A DNA stretch of 9,448 nucleotides from SYIM01 sp044359405 (GTDB taxonomy: Bacteria > Pseudomonadota > Gammaproteobacteria > Burkholderiales > Burkholderiaceae_E): contig JBIKMC010000123.1 in assembly GCA_044359405.1 (NCBI GenBank), forward strand, positions 1 through 9,448, written 5' to 3'. This document shows, one piece after another, positions 1-7,139 of this stretch (within the stretch, counting starts at the first letter, position 1; each line of letters opens with the position of its first letter). Below the pieces are notes generated by a model, which was not told the origin of the DNA, searched no databases, and saw nothing but the letters and a program-made list of their open reading frames with translations. The translations under genes were made by a program, and so were the position numbers.

Positions 1-217
1 AACCCACCAGCATGATGAAGGGAAGCGCCAGCAAAGGGTCAACCTTGAGAGTCGACCAGGCAAACAACGCCGCGTAAGCCCCGGCAATAACGAAAGCCCC
101 ATGCGCCAGGTTGATGACGTTCATGACGCCGAAAACCAGGGAAAAACCGACAGCCGCGATCGACAGGATTCCCCCGAAGAGAATCCCGTTGATCACAGTT
201 TGCAAAAGCGTGAACAC
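1..217 (-). CDS. LivH-type ABC transporter permease, N-terminal part (partial)
   Basis: This is the first 72 residues of an inner-membrane permease of the branched-chain amino acid (HAAT/Liv) ABC importer family; the rest lies beyond the left edge. The translation begins VFTLLQTVINGILFGGIL and continues into SLVFGVMNVINLAHGAFV, the hallmark N-terminal region of LivH, in which a hydrophobic helix is followed by FGVxNxxNxAHG. No ATG lies upstream in frame before the stop at 242-244, so the start is taken as the GTG at 215-217. No clear Shine-Dalgarno sequence precedes it; a TTG four codons later is the alternative. It lies 62 bases downstream of the binding-protein gene on the same strand, with a strong hairpin between them, so the two are probably one transcript. 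The family is clear; the transported substrate cannot be read from this fragment. Confidence 0.88.
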   Translation of the reverse strand, partial: MFTLLQTVINGILFGGILSIAAVGFSLVFGVMNVINLAHGAFVIAGAYAALFAWSTLKVDPLLALPFIMLVG

Positions 218-248
218 AGGGGCAGATGTCTGGGTAGAGGTTCAGAGG

Positions 249-273
249 GCCCGGCGGCGACGGCCCGCCGGGC
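249..273 (-). promoter_or_regulatory. GC-rich intercistronic hairpin between binding protein and permease genes
   Basis: A perfect 9-bp, all-G/C inverted repeat (GCCCGGCGG at 249-257 and CCGCCGGGC at 265-273) encloses a 7-base loop. It sits 6 bases past the stop codon of the binding-protein gene and about 30 bases before the permease start. No run of T follows it in the direction of transcription, so it does not look like an intrinsic terminator. By analogy with other importer operons in which the binding protein is made in excess, it may protect the 3' end of the upstream message or attenuate read-through. The structure is seen directly; the role is inferred. Confidence 0.6.
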
Positions 274-279
274 ACTGAA

Positions 280-1515
280 TCAGCGCTGCGACCAGGGCGC
301 CACCGGCCACAGCGGATCAGCCTCTTTGAGGGCCAGCGGATAGATCACCTTGAGCTCACCCTTTTGCACCTGGGTGACCGCCGAGCCCATCAGCACGGGG
401 TCGCCGTCACCCTCGGGCGTGAACTTGATACGGCCATACAGCGACTCGATATCAATATTGGCCAGACCATTGCGAATCGCCTCGGTATCGTCGATTCGCC
501 CCACCTGCTTGAGCACATGGGCGTACGCGACGATGCAACCGGCCGCCGTTCCCTGGTGGTAGATCAGCGGAACCCGGTTATTGGCCCGGTAGTACTCGGC
601 AAACTTCTCAGTGCTGCCGAAAATGGGGTCTTTGTACGGGAAGGTGGGCGACCATGTCGATATACAGGTCACGCCGTCCGCATATTTGCCAAGACCCTCG
701 CGAAAGCTGGGCGCCTGCGGCCCCAGAGACGTGAAAAGCATCTTCACGTCGACGCGGTTCTGCGCCATCTGGCGCGCGATCAGAAGCGAGTTCTGATCGG
801 AGGTCAGGCACATGAGAACATCGGGCTTTTTCTCGCGAGCCGCGGTCAAAACGGCCGAGATGTCCTGCAGCTGGAACGGCAACTCAAACGATTCAAGCAC
901 ATTGAAGCCCTTTTCTTTGAGCCGGGCAATAACGCCCAGGCCCTGGGGCTTTGAAAAGGGATCGTTGGTGTAAACCACGATGAAAGTCTGAGGCCGCGGG
1001 TTCAGCGCCGTCATCGCATCAACGGCCGGAAACGCCGACCGCGAGGCGCGAGGATACATACCGAAGACGTACCGGTAACCCTGCGAAAAAATCGCATCGC
1101 CACCGCCACCGGCCTGCACCATGGGCTTGCGGGCGCGCTCGGTGAGCGCCGCCTGTGGCAGCACCATGGGCGTGGAATAAGTGCCCAGAAACAGCGAGAC
1201 ACCATCATCAATCTGCTTCTGCAGCAAAGTGGTTCCGCGCTGGGGATCAGACGCATCATCGACCATCTTGATATCGAGTCGATATTTTTTCCCGCCGACC
1301 TCGAGTCCGCCCAATTGCTCATTCACATACTTGGCGACGGTTGTGTACCCGGCGTGAACACTCTGGCCAATCTCGGCCCAGCGGCCACTAAATGGAATCG
1401 TGCCACCAAAGGTGATCGCGGGAAGCGACTGCGCGCGAGACGAGGGCGCGATGGCCGCAACGCCCGCAGCGCCGAGAAGTTTCAAGGAATGACGCCGACT
1501 GAACTGAGTCCCCAT
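280..1515 (-). CDS. Branched-chain amino acid-type ABC transporter substrate-binding protein, Tat-exported
   Basis: A 411-residue periplasmic binding protein of the Leu/Ile/Val-binding (type I fold, Peripla_BP_6) family. The N-terminus carries a twin-arginine signal: SRRHSLK at residues 6-12, then an Ala/Gly-rich hydrophobic stretch and a likely cleavage site after A28 (SSRA/QS). The mature part opens ITFGGTIPFSGRWAEIGQSV, the usual ligand-lobe start of the family, and later has the domain-crossing LGTYSTPMVLPQAAL segment. The chosen ATG at 1513-1515 has GGGGAG seven bases upstream; an in-frame ATG at 1605 would add 30 residues in front of the Tat motif and is less likely. It is transcribed divergently from the catabolic operon and upstream of a LivH-type permease. 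HAAT binding proteins take amino acids, amides, urea, aromatic acids and other small carboxylates, so the ligand is not predictable, but the position suggests import of the operon's substrate or a related compound. Confidence 0.9.
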   Translation of the reverse strand: MGTQFSRRHSLKLLGAAGVAAIAPSSRAQSLPAITFGGTIPFSGRWAEIGQSVHAGYTTVAKYVNEQLGGLEVGGKKYRLDIKMVDDASDPQRGTTLLQKQIDDGVSLFLGTYSTPMVLPQAALTERARKPMVQAGGGGDAIFSQGYRYVFGMYPRASRSAFPAVDAMTALNPRPQTFIVVYTNDPFSKPQGLGVIARLKEKGFNVLESFELPFQLQDISAVLTAAREKKPDVLMCLTSDQNSLLIARQMAQNRVDVKMLFTSLGPQAPSFREGLGKYADGVTCISTWSPTFPYKDPIFGSTEKFAEYYRANNRVPLIYHQGTAAGCIVAYAHVLKQVGRIDDTEAIRNGLANIDIESLYGRIKFTPEGDGDPVLMGSAVTQVQKGELKVIYPLALKEADPLWPVAPWSQR

Positions 1516-1522
1516 AATTGAT

Positions 1523-1528
1523 CTCCCC
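1523..1528 (-). promoter_or_regulatory. Ribosome binding site of the Liv-type binding protein
   Basis: GGGGAG on the minus strand lies 7 bases before the ATG at 1513-1515. It decides the start in favour of the Tat-signal form over the longer reading frame that begins at 1605. Confidence 0.6.
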
Positions 1529-1641
1529 ATGTACTTGACGAACATTGATGAAGGCATTCGGACGCTTGCGGGCACGAGCATGACAAAGACAAGCCAGGCA
1601 GGCAAGAAAAAAATTCAAATTCCATACCGCTGTTCTTTTTC

Positions 1642-1671
1642 TTGACATGCCGCCGAGCTGCCCTGTCTAAT
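1642..1671 (+). promoter_or_regulatory. Sigma70-like promoter for the catabolic operon
   Basis: A perfect -35 box TTGACA (1642-1647) is followed after 18 bases by TCTAAT (1666-1671), one mismatch from the -10 consensus. Transcription would begin near 1678, giving a leader of about 35 bases before the GTG start at 1713. The promoter lies in the divergent intergenic region in front of the first XRE-cupin gene, so that regulator (or the second one) could act here. I see no equally convincing promoter for the leftward genes; that side of the region is A/T-rich around 1607-1624 with two tandem copies of AAATTC (1611-1622). Confidence 0.6.
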
Positions 1672-1701
1672 CATCGAACGAAAAAATGCACCGTCACCGA
1701 T

Positions 1702-1707
1702 GGAGGA
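1702..1707 (+). promoter_or_regulatory. Ribosome binding site deciding the start of the first regulator
   Basis: GGAGGA lies 5 bases before an in-frame GTG at 1713. The ATG at 1686 has no Shine-Dalgarno sequence and would lie only about 8 bases from the predicted transcription start. A further ATG at 1755 has GAGGA only 4 bases upstream and would start right before the helix-turn-helix domain. Confidence 0.6.
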
Positions 1708-1712
1708 ACAGG

Positions 1713-2303
1713 GTGCGATCGCAGGCCAGTCGAACCGAGTTTGGCGAGGAACAGATGCGTTCGCTTGGCTTGCGCCTGCGCGAACTCAGAGAAGCTCGTA
1801 GCTGGTCGCTCAGGCGCTTGGCGCTCGAATCGTCGGTCAGCGTTGCCGCCATTCAAAAGATCGAATCAGGCGAGACCAATCCCAGCCTTCTCACGGTGCT
1901 GGCCCTGGCCGAAGCGCTCGGCGAGCCCGTCGATCGACTGGTTGCAGCATCGCTCGCCAACAGTGCGGCGTCAACCGTCACGCACGGCGTCCTGCCCGAT
2001 ACCAGCGGCGATCTGAAGGGAATCGCAACCGCAGCTCGACTCGGCTCCCGTCTGATGGTGATTGCGGCGCGACGCAGCGTCACGACACCCGGTCCGGAAC
2101 ACCCTCGCTTCTTTTTCGTTCTCGATGGCAGCCTGCGTTTTAACTTTTCCGATGGCACCACCGAGACTCTCCAAACCGGCGACTCAATGCATGTGGCAGC
2201 GGGACACTCGGTGCGCTGCGCAAACATGCTGCAACGCCGAAGCCGCCTGCTTTGCGTGCTTGACCGCCGCGATCAGGCCGACCGTAACCCGGAGTTCGCA
2301 TGA
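1713..2303 (+). CDS. XRE-family helix-turn-helix regulator with C-terminal cupin domain (regulator 1)
   Basis: A 196-residue transcription factor. Residues about 17-78 form an XRE/Cro-type helix-turn-helix, with recognition-helix region VAAIQKIESGETNPSL close to the usual SxIExGxxxPSL pattern. Residues about 110-185 form a small beta-barrel cupin, with FFFVLDGSLRF and GDSMHVAAGHSV as its two conserved turns. In this family (PuuR and SutR relatives) the cupin senses a small metabolite and changes DNA binding at the operon's own promoter. The cupin lacks the usual Glu before the VLDG turn and the His of the second motif (Val and Cys sit around that place), so its metal site may be degenerate. 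It is first in the operon and its stop overlaps the hyuA-like start (ATGA), implying translational coupling. Start at GTG 1713 chosen by its strong ribosome site; 1686 and 1755 are alternatives. Confidence 0.85.
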   Translation: MRSQASRTEFGEEQMRSLGLRLRELREARSWSLRRLALESSVSVAAIQKIESGETNPSLLTVLALAEALGEPVDRLVAASLANSAASTVTHGVLPDTSGDLKGIATAARLGSRLMVIAARRSVTTPGPEHPRFFFVLDGSLRFNFSDGTTETLQTGDSMHVAAGHSVRCANMLQRRSRLLCVLDRRDQADRNPEFA

Positions 2304-4411
2304 CCCAAGCTAAATACCTTGTTGCCACTGATGTCGGAGGCACGTGTACCGACGCCGTGGTGTTCGCCGCCGGTGAACCGGTTCATTTGGGCAAGGCTCT
2401 TTCGACCCCACCCAACTTCGCCGATGGCGTCATCGACTCGATTCGATCCGCCGCCAACGCGATGGGTCTGAGCCTAGAGTCCCTGCTGGCACAGACTCGT
2501 CTCTTCGTGCATGGCTCGACGGTGGTCGACAACACCATTCTGACCCGGGACGGTTCGCGTACGGGTCTGATCACGACGCGCGGCTTCGAAGACACCGTTC
2601 TGGTCACGCGAGGCGCATATGGTCGCTGGGGTGGACTCACCGAGGACCGTATCAAACACCCGGTCAAGACAGAGCGGGCGCCGGCACTGGTCGATGCGGA
2701 TTGCATCGCGGGCGTGTCCGAGCGTACCGACTACAAAGGCAGTGTGCTCCAGGATCTGGACGAAGCACAGATCGAGGCAGCGCTGCGTTATCTGATTGAC
2801 CAAAAACAGGTCGATGCCATCGCGGTTTCGTTCCTGTGGTCGTTCTATAACCCAAGCAACGAGAGCAAGGTTCGCGACATACTCGCGCGGATCGCACCTG
2901 ACGTGTATTGCAGCCTGTCCAGTGACATCGCGCCAACGCCCGGTGAGTACGAGCGCACGTCCACCACGGTCATCAATGCCTACGCCGGACGAGTCACGCG
3001 CGAGTACATCCAGAATTTAGAGACTCTGATGTCTCGACACGGTTACCAGGGACCGGTGCTGGTCATGCAGGGCTACGGCGGCTTGCTGCCCGCCGCGGAA
3101 GCCGCTCAGCGCTCGATCGGCATGCTCGAGTGCGGTCCGGCGGCGGGGGTGATCGGCAGCCGCGCTTTGGGTGCCGTGCTTGATCAGTCCGATGTCATCG
3201 CCACCGACATGGGTGGCACGACCTTCAAGGTCAGCGTGATTCAGAACGGCGAGATCGAGTACGCGCGCGAGCCCATGGTCGATCGTTTCCATTACACGCA
3301 ACCCAAGATCGAGGTGGTATCCATTGGCGCCGGTGGCGGATCCATCATCTCGCTCGAGCCAGGCAGCAACGCGCCCCGGGTTGGCCCGCGCTCTGCGGGA
3401 TCTCGTCCAGGTCCTGTCTGCTACGGCCTTGGCGGCACCGAGCCGACGCTGACCGACGTCTTCATGCTCATCGGTTACATGGACCCCGAGATTTTTCTGG
3501 GTGGCACCATGAAACTTGACCGGGAGGGCGCTTACCGGGCTTTCAAAGAGCGTATCGCCGACCCTCTGGGTTTGCCGGTCGAGGAAGCCGCTTTTGGCGT
3601 TTTCAGGGTGGCGGCCGCGCAGATCACCGATCTCATCCATGAGATCACCGTTGAAAGGGGTCTGGATCCACGTGATTTTGTATTGCACTCTTTTGGCGGC
3701 TCCTGCGGCATGCTCGCCGGCATGTTCGGTGCCGAACTCAAGGTCAAGCGAATCGTGGTTCCCTACACGGCCTCGGTAAACTGCGCCTTTGGACTGGTTT
3801 CTGCCGACATTGCCCACGAGTATGCAAGCGTTCAGGTGCTGCCGGCCCAGGGCTCGGCTGATGCCGTCAATCGATTGTTTGAGCCACTGGTCGATCAGGC
3901 CCTCAAGCAGCTGGCCAGCGAAGGCTTCAGCGGCGATCGTGTTCGCATCGAGCCGTCCATCGATCTTCGATATTCGCGACAGGTCCATGAGGTCAAGACG
4001 CCCGTCCGATCAACGCTGCCATTGACCGAACAGTCGCTGGCAACCGTCGTGACCGACTTCGAGGCCCTGTATGAGCGTAAGTACGGTAAGGGGTCAGCGT
4101 ATCGGGAAGCCGGTATCGAGATGACTCAGTTCCGTCTTACGGCTCGCGGTCTGATGGACCGGCCCGAGCTTGCCCGTCTGCCAGAAGGCGGAGTCGACAG
4201 CAGCGCCGCTCGCAAGGGCTATCGACGGATTTTTGTCGAGGCCCGCGGCGCGATGGTCGAAGCACCCGTCTACGATTTTGAAAAGCTGCGCCCCGGCAAT
4301 GTCGTTACCGGGCCAGCCGTCATTCATACGCCAATCACGACCATCGTGCTGCAGGACGGTCAGCAGGGTCGCATCGATGGCTATCGCAACACGCTGATCG
4401 ACTTTATCTGA
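2300..4411 (+). CDS. Hydantoinase A/oxoprolinase-type ATP-binding subunit (HyuA/acetone carboxylase beta-like)
   Basis: A 703-residue cytoplasmic protein of the HyuA family, whose members hydrolyse ATP to activate a substrate carbonyl: ATP-dependent N-methylhydantoinase, 5-oxoprolinase, caprolactamase, and acetone and acetophenone carboxylases. The order is a Hydant_A_N-type lobe (about 5-190), the main hydantoinase A lobe (about 205-490) and a C-terminal region (about 505-700). Visible motifs are the phosphate loop DVGGTCTD (11-18), HGSTVVDN (71-78), EYERTSTTVINAY (216-228), the second phosphate loop DMGGTTFK (303-310), SIGAGGGS (341-348) and VERGLDPRDF (451-460). The length is as expected. 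Two oddities: Cys16 where relatives usually have Phe or Met, and FGGSCG (465-470) where FGGAGP is usual, in the likely nucleotide-contact loop. Its start overlaps the regulator's stop and GGAG lies 5 bases upstream. The HyuB partner follows 15 bases later. The family is secure; the substrate is unknown. Confidence 0.92.
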   Translation: MTQAKYLVATDVGGTCTDAVVFAAGEPVHLGKALSTPPNFADGVIDSIRSAANAMGLSLESLLAQTRLFVHGSTVVDNTILTRDGSRTGLITTRGFEDTVLVTRGAYGRWGGLTEDRIKHPVKTERAPALVDADCIAGVSERTDYKGSVLQDLDEAQIEAALRYLIDQKQVDAIAVSFLWSFYNPSNESKVRDILARIAPDVYCSLSSDIAPTPGEYERTSTTVINAYAGRVTREYIQNLETLMSRHGYQGPVLVMQGYGGLLPAAEAAQRSIGMLECGPAAGVIGSRALGAVLDQSDVIATDMGGTTFKVSVIQNGEIEYAREPMVDRFHYTQPKIEVVSIGAGGGSIISLEPGSNAPRVGPRSAGSRPGPVCYGLGGTEPTLTDVFMLIGYMDPEIFLGGTMKLDREGAYRAFKERIADPLGLPVEEAAFGVFRVAAAQITDLIHEITVERGLDPRDFVLHSFGGSCGMLAGMFGAELKVKRIVVPYTASVNCAFGLVSADIAHEYASVQVLPAQGSADAVNRLFEPLVDQALKQLASEGFSGDRVRIEPSIDLRYSRQVHEVKTPVRSTLPLTEQSLATVVTDFEALYERKYGKGSAYREAGIEMTQFRLTARGLMDRPELARLPEGGVDSSAARKGYRRIFVEARGAMVEAPVYDFEKLRPGNVVTGPAVIHTPITTIVLQDGQQGRIDGYRNTLIDFI

Positions 4412-4426
4412 GCAGGAGAACATCCC

Positions 4427-6244
4427 ATGGATCCGATCACATTTTCGATCATCCGCCACCGGCTGTTCAGAGTCGTTGAAGAGGCGGTAATCACCCTCAA
4501 GCACGTCTCCGGCAGTGCCATCACCAACGAAGGTCACGACCTGATGGTGTCGCTGTATCGGGCCGACGGTTCGCTCCTGATGGGCGGGGTGGGCTTTCTG
4601 CACCACCTGACCAGTGCCGCCGAAGCCTGTAAAGCCGTCATCCGGCGGTTTGAAGGCCAGATCAACGAGGGCGATATTTTTCTTCTGAACGATCCCTATA
4701 CCGCCGCGCTGCACACGTCCGACATTTACCTCATTGCGCCCATTCATCATCAGGGAAAGCTGGTTGCATGGAGCGCATGTTTCGTGCACGTGTTCGATAT
4801 CGGCGCCATGAACCCGGGCGGTTTTGCGCCCGACGCCATGGACATTTTTTCTGAAGGCTTCAGCTCACCGGGTCTGAAACTGGTCGACCGGGGTCAGATG
4901 CGGCAGGACGTCTGGGATACCTTGCTCAACATGGTTCGAGGCCCCGAGATGGTGGCTCTCGATCTGCGTTCCATGATCGCTTGCAACAACGTGGCGCGCG
5001 AGCGAATGCTTGCGCTTATCGACAAATACGGTGCCGGCACGGTCGATGAGGCCTGTCGCGCACTGATCGAGCAGTCGGAAACCCGACTACGTCAGAGACT
5101 GCGTGAACTGCCCGACGGGCGTTGGCAATCGCGACAGTATCTTGACGTGAAGGGTGAGGTGTATCGCGTCGTCCTGACCATGACCAAGAAAGACGATGAA
5201 CTGGTCTTTGACTTCACCGGGTCGTCGCCCCAGTCCAAGTTCAGCCTTAACTGCAGCAAGTGGGCGTCTCTGGGCGGGCTCTTCGCACCGCTGTTCCCGC
5301 TTCTTTGCTACGACATCACCTGGAATGAGGGTGTTATAAAACCCATTCGCATGATTGCGCCTGAAGGCAGCATCGTCAACGCGACCCGCCCCGCGCCGAT
5401 TTCGGTGGCCACGGTCGGGGCCATTCAGTCGGTCAACAATGCGGCATGCGCCACTATCGGAAAAATGCTGGCGGCCAGTGATCGGTACGCCGAGGAGGCA
5501 ACGGCTGTCTGGCATGCCAACCACTTCGCCATTTTCATGTTTGGCACCAACCAGAAAGGCGGACTTTCAATCGGTATCCTCACCGAAACATTCGCTGGCG
5601 CTGGAGGCGCCCGAACCTTTGGCGACGGTGTCGACATCGGTGGCGAGATTCCCAATCCAATTTCACGCATGGCCAATGTTGAGACGATCGAGGCTTCGTT
5701 TCCCATCCGCTATCTGTTCAGACGCCGACTGCGCGACTCGGGAGGCGCCGGCCAATATCGCGGCGGTGCTGGCGCTGAGCTGGCAATCGTTCCGCACGAT
5801 GCACCTGACGGGGGTATCGATTACGTCATCTCCGGCAAAGGCAGCGGTTTTCCCATGAGCGATGGTCTCGCAGGTGGCGATCCGGGTGCTGTCAACGACT
5901 ACGTCTGGATCAAGGCCCCGGCAGAAAACAAGGGCCTTAACCGATTTTCTGATCAGCTCGACACCATCCCAGGTGAGAAGCAGCCGATCTCGTGGGGCGT
6001 GTATCCGCTTCGAGGCAACGACGCCCTGTATGTGCGATGGAACGGCGGCGGCGGCATCGGCGACCCACTCAGTCGCCCGGCTGAAAGCGTTCTCAAAGAT
6101 GTCACCGACGGCATTGTGTCTTCGTACGCCGCGACACAACTGTACGGGGTGGTCATCCGCGATAACCAGATCGATGTTTCGGCAACTCAGCAACGTCGCG
6201 CCGACATTCGCGCCAGCCGTCTGACCGAAGGAGCCGCGTCATGA
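4427..6244 (+). CDS. Hydantoinase B/oxoprolinase-type catalytic subunit (HyuB/acetone carboxylase alpha-like)
   Basis: A 605-residue HyuB-family subunit, partner of the preceding ATP-binding subunit. Family landmarks: SSG-like segment HVSGSAITNEGHDLMV (26-41), LLNDPYTAALHTSDIY (86-101), HVFDIGAMNPGG (121-132), the SEGF segment (142-145), GGAGQYRGGAGAE in the C-terminal half, and a closing VRWNGGGGIGDPL near residue 540. H96, D99 and H121 have the spacing of the manganese ligands I recall from the acetone carboxylase alpha subunit (His-x2-Asp, then His 22 residues on), so a metal site is plausible. The length is close to HyuB proteins (about 520-600) and shorter than the acetone carboxylase alpha subunit (about 770). 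AGGAG lies 8 bases before the ATG. Its end overlaps the next gene by 4 bases (ATGA). The reaction could be ATP-driven ring hydrolysis or carboxylation. Confidence 0.92.
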   Translation: MDPITFSIIRHRLFRVVEEAVITLKHVSGSAITNEGHDLMVSLYRADGSLLMGGVGFLHHLTSAAEACKAVIRRFEGQINEGDIFLLNDPYTAALHTSDIYLIAPIHHQGKLVAWSACFVHVFDIGAMNPGGFAPDAMDIFSEGFSSPGLKLVDRGQMRQDVWDTLLNMVRGPEMVALDLRSMIACNNVARERMLALIDKYGAGTVDEACRALIEQSETRLRQRLRELPDGRWQSRQYLDVKGEVYRVVLTMTKKDDELVFDFTGSSPQSKFSLNCSKWASLGGLFAPLFPLLCYDITWNEGVIKPIRMIAPEGSIVNATRPAPISVATVGAIQSVNNAACATIGKMLAASDRYAEEATAVWHANHFAIFMFGTNQKGGLSIGILTETFAGAGGARTFGDGVDIGGEIPNPISRMANVETIEASFPIRYLFRRRLRDSGGAGQYRGGAGAELAIVPHDAPDGGIDYVISGKGSGFPMSDGLAGGDPGAVNDYVWIKAPAENKGLNRFSDQLDTIPGEKQPISWGVYPLRGNDALYVRWNGGGGIGDPLSRPAESVLKDVTDGIVSSYAATQLYGVVIRDNQIDVSATQQRRADIRASRLTEGAAS

Positions 6245-6513
6245 GCCAGCGCCGAATCTCACCGTCACTGTTACAGCAATCGGGACGCATCGTCTGCATG
6301 CACTGCCACCATGATCTCGGACCAGCAGGACAGTCCTGGAAGCAGAATGCACGCTTGAGCAGTCAGCCCGTCTGCGAGCTGCCGGGCGCCGGCTCCGGGG
6401 TCAACTCTGCGGTGTTGCTTCGCCGATTCGCGTGCCCGGGCTGCGCCACGCTGCTCGACAGCGAAGTGGCCTTGCCCGACGATCCCTTTCTTGATGACAT
6501 CGTTCTTGGCTGA
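6241..6513 (+). CDS. Small zinc-ribbon subunit, acetone carboxylase gamma-like
   Basis: A 90-residue protein with two CxxC pairs, C19-x2-C22 and C65-x2-C68, which would bind one zinc ion as a ribbon. The second pair sits in RRFACPGCATLLDSEVAL, very like the CPxCGxLLDxEVA segment at the end of acetone carboxylase gamma and acetophenone carboxylase small subunits. It is much shorter than acetone carboxylase gamma (about 170 residues) and seems to keep mainly the ribbon core. AAGGAG lies 7 bases upstream of the ATG, which overlaps the HyuB-like stop, so translation is probably coupled and the product is probably the third subunit of the same complex. Plain hydantoinases and 5-oxoprolinases lack this subunit, which points towards the carboxylase-like branch. 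The assignment rests on the ribbon motif and the context; its exact role in the complex is inferred. Confidence 0.8.
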   Translation: MSQRRISPSLLQQSGRIVCMHCHHDLGPAGQSWKQNARLSSQPVCELPGAGSGVNSAVLLRRFACPGCATLLDSEVALPDDPFLDDIVLG

Positions 6514-6516
6514 CCC

Positions 6517-7125
6517 ATGGCTGCTCGCCTGATTCGAGTCACTGAACCGGCACGCTCGATCTACGAGACCGAACAGGTCGGTGACCGACTTCGTGAACTT
6601 CGGGTCGGGCGTGAGCTCACCATCAGCAAGCTGGCCGAGCTATCCGGTGTTCCGGCCAGCACCATCAGCAAGATTGAGAACGGTCAGCTGCGCCCCAGTC
6701 TGGTCAATGCGATCCATTTGGCGTCCGCCCTCGAGGCCAACCTGGGCTTTCTGGTCGATCGTTATCGTTCGCGTTCCGAGCCCCGTGTGATCGTGCGGGC
6801 ACGCGCCCGCGACACGATTCATTACCCTGAGATGGGGCTGACCCTGCAGGATCTCAGCGGCCATTTTGAACCCGGAACGCTGGAAGCCCGATTCGGAATT
6901 CTCGCTGCTGGCGCTCACTCTGGGGTCGATGCGATGACGCACGCGGGTGATGAGTTCTGTACCGTTGTCGCAGGTACCATCCGCTACCGCATCGGCGACC
7001 GGATCATCGACGTGGCTGCCGGCGAATACATTCACTTCAAGGCATCAGTACGCCACTCCTGGGAAAACGCCCACCGCGGCGAAACACGGGTTCTCTGGGT
7101 ATTTTCGGACGGGTTATCTTTCTGA
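6517..7125 (+). CDS. XRE-family helix-turn-helix regulator with C-terminal cupin domain (regulator 2)
   Basis: A 202-residue regulator. Residues about 20-82 are an XRE helix-turn-helix, with VPASTISKIENGQLRPSL as the recognition-helix region; residues about 125-200 are a cupin. Unlike regulator 1 its cupin has the usual likely metal or ligand residues: H142 and E146 in THAGDEFCTVVAGTI, and H180 in FKASVRHSWEN. It starts only 3 bases after the stop of the small subunit gene, without a strong ribosome site, so it is probably translated by coupling. Lying inside the operon between enzyme genes, it is likely to be made together with them and to provide feedback, sensing substrate or product. The two regulators share domain order but little sequence outside the helix-turn-helix, so they are not a recent duplication. 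Confidence 0.87.
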   Translation: MAARLIRVTEPARSIYETEQVGDRLRELRVGRELTISKLAELSGVPASTISKIENGQLRPSLVNAIHLASALEANLGFLVDRYRSRSEPRVIVRARARDTIHYPEMGLTLQDLSGHFEPGTLEARFGILAAGAHSGVDAMTHAGDEFCTVVAGTIRYRIGDRIIDVAAGEYIHFKASVRHSWENAHRGETRVLWVFSDGLSF

Positions 7126-7130
7126 GGAGG
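7124..7130 (+). promoter_or_regulatory. Strong ribosome binding site of the cysteine hydrolase gene
   Basis: GAGGAGG overlaps the stop codon of regulator 2 and lies 9 bases before the ATG at 7140. It is one of the best Shine-Dalgarno sequences in the operon, suggesting that the hydrolase is well translated. Confidence 0.6.
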
Positions 7131-7139
7131 CAGGTCACT

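Noticed and set aside
364..954. 196-codon plus-strand frame opposite the Liv-type binding protein
   Set aside because: It is a shadow of the binding-protein gene with no recognisable domain.
1516..1605. N-terminal extension of the Liv-type binding protein from an ATG at 1605
   Set aside because: It would put 30 residues in front of a standard Tat signal; the ATG at 1515 has a good ribosome site.
3017..3988. Long open frame (323 codons) on the minus strand inside the HyuA-like gene
   Set aside because: It lies fully antisense to a gene with clear family motifs, shows no recognisable motif, and is the type of shadow frame expected in high-GC coding DNA.
4094..4789. 231-codon open frame on the minus strand across the HyuA/HyuB junction
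   Set aside because: It is antisense to two well-supported genes, has no plausible ribosome site or motif, and its composition looks like a complement of coding sequence.
2300..6513. Direct naming of the three-gene set as acetone carboxylase (acxABC)
   Set aside because: The HyuB-like subunit is too short (605 versus about 770 residues), the gamma-like subunit is about half length, the gene order is HyuA first, and a C-N hydrolase follows. The superfamily is supported but acetone as substrate is not.
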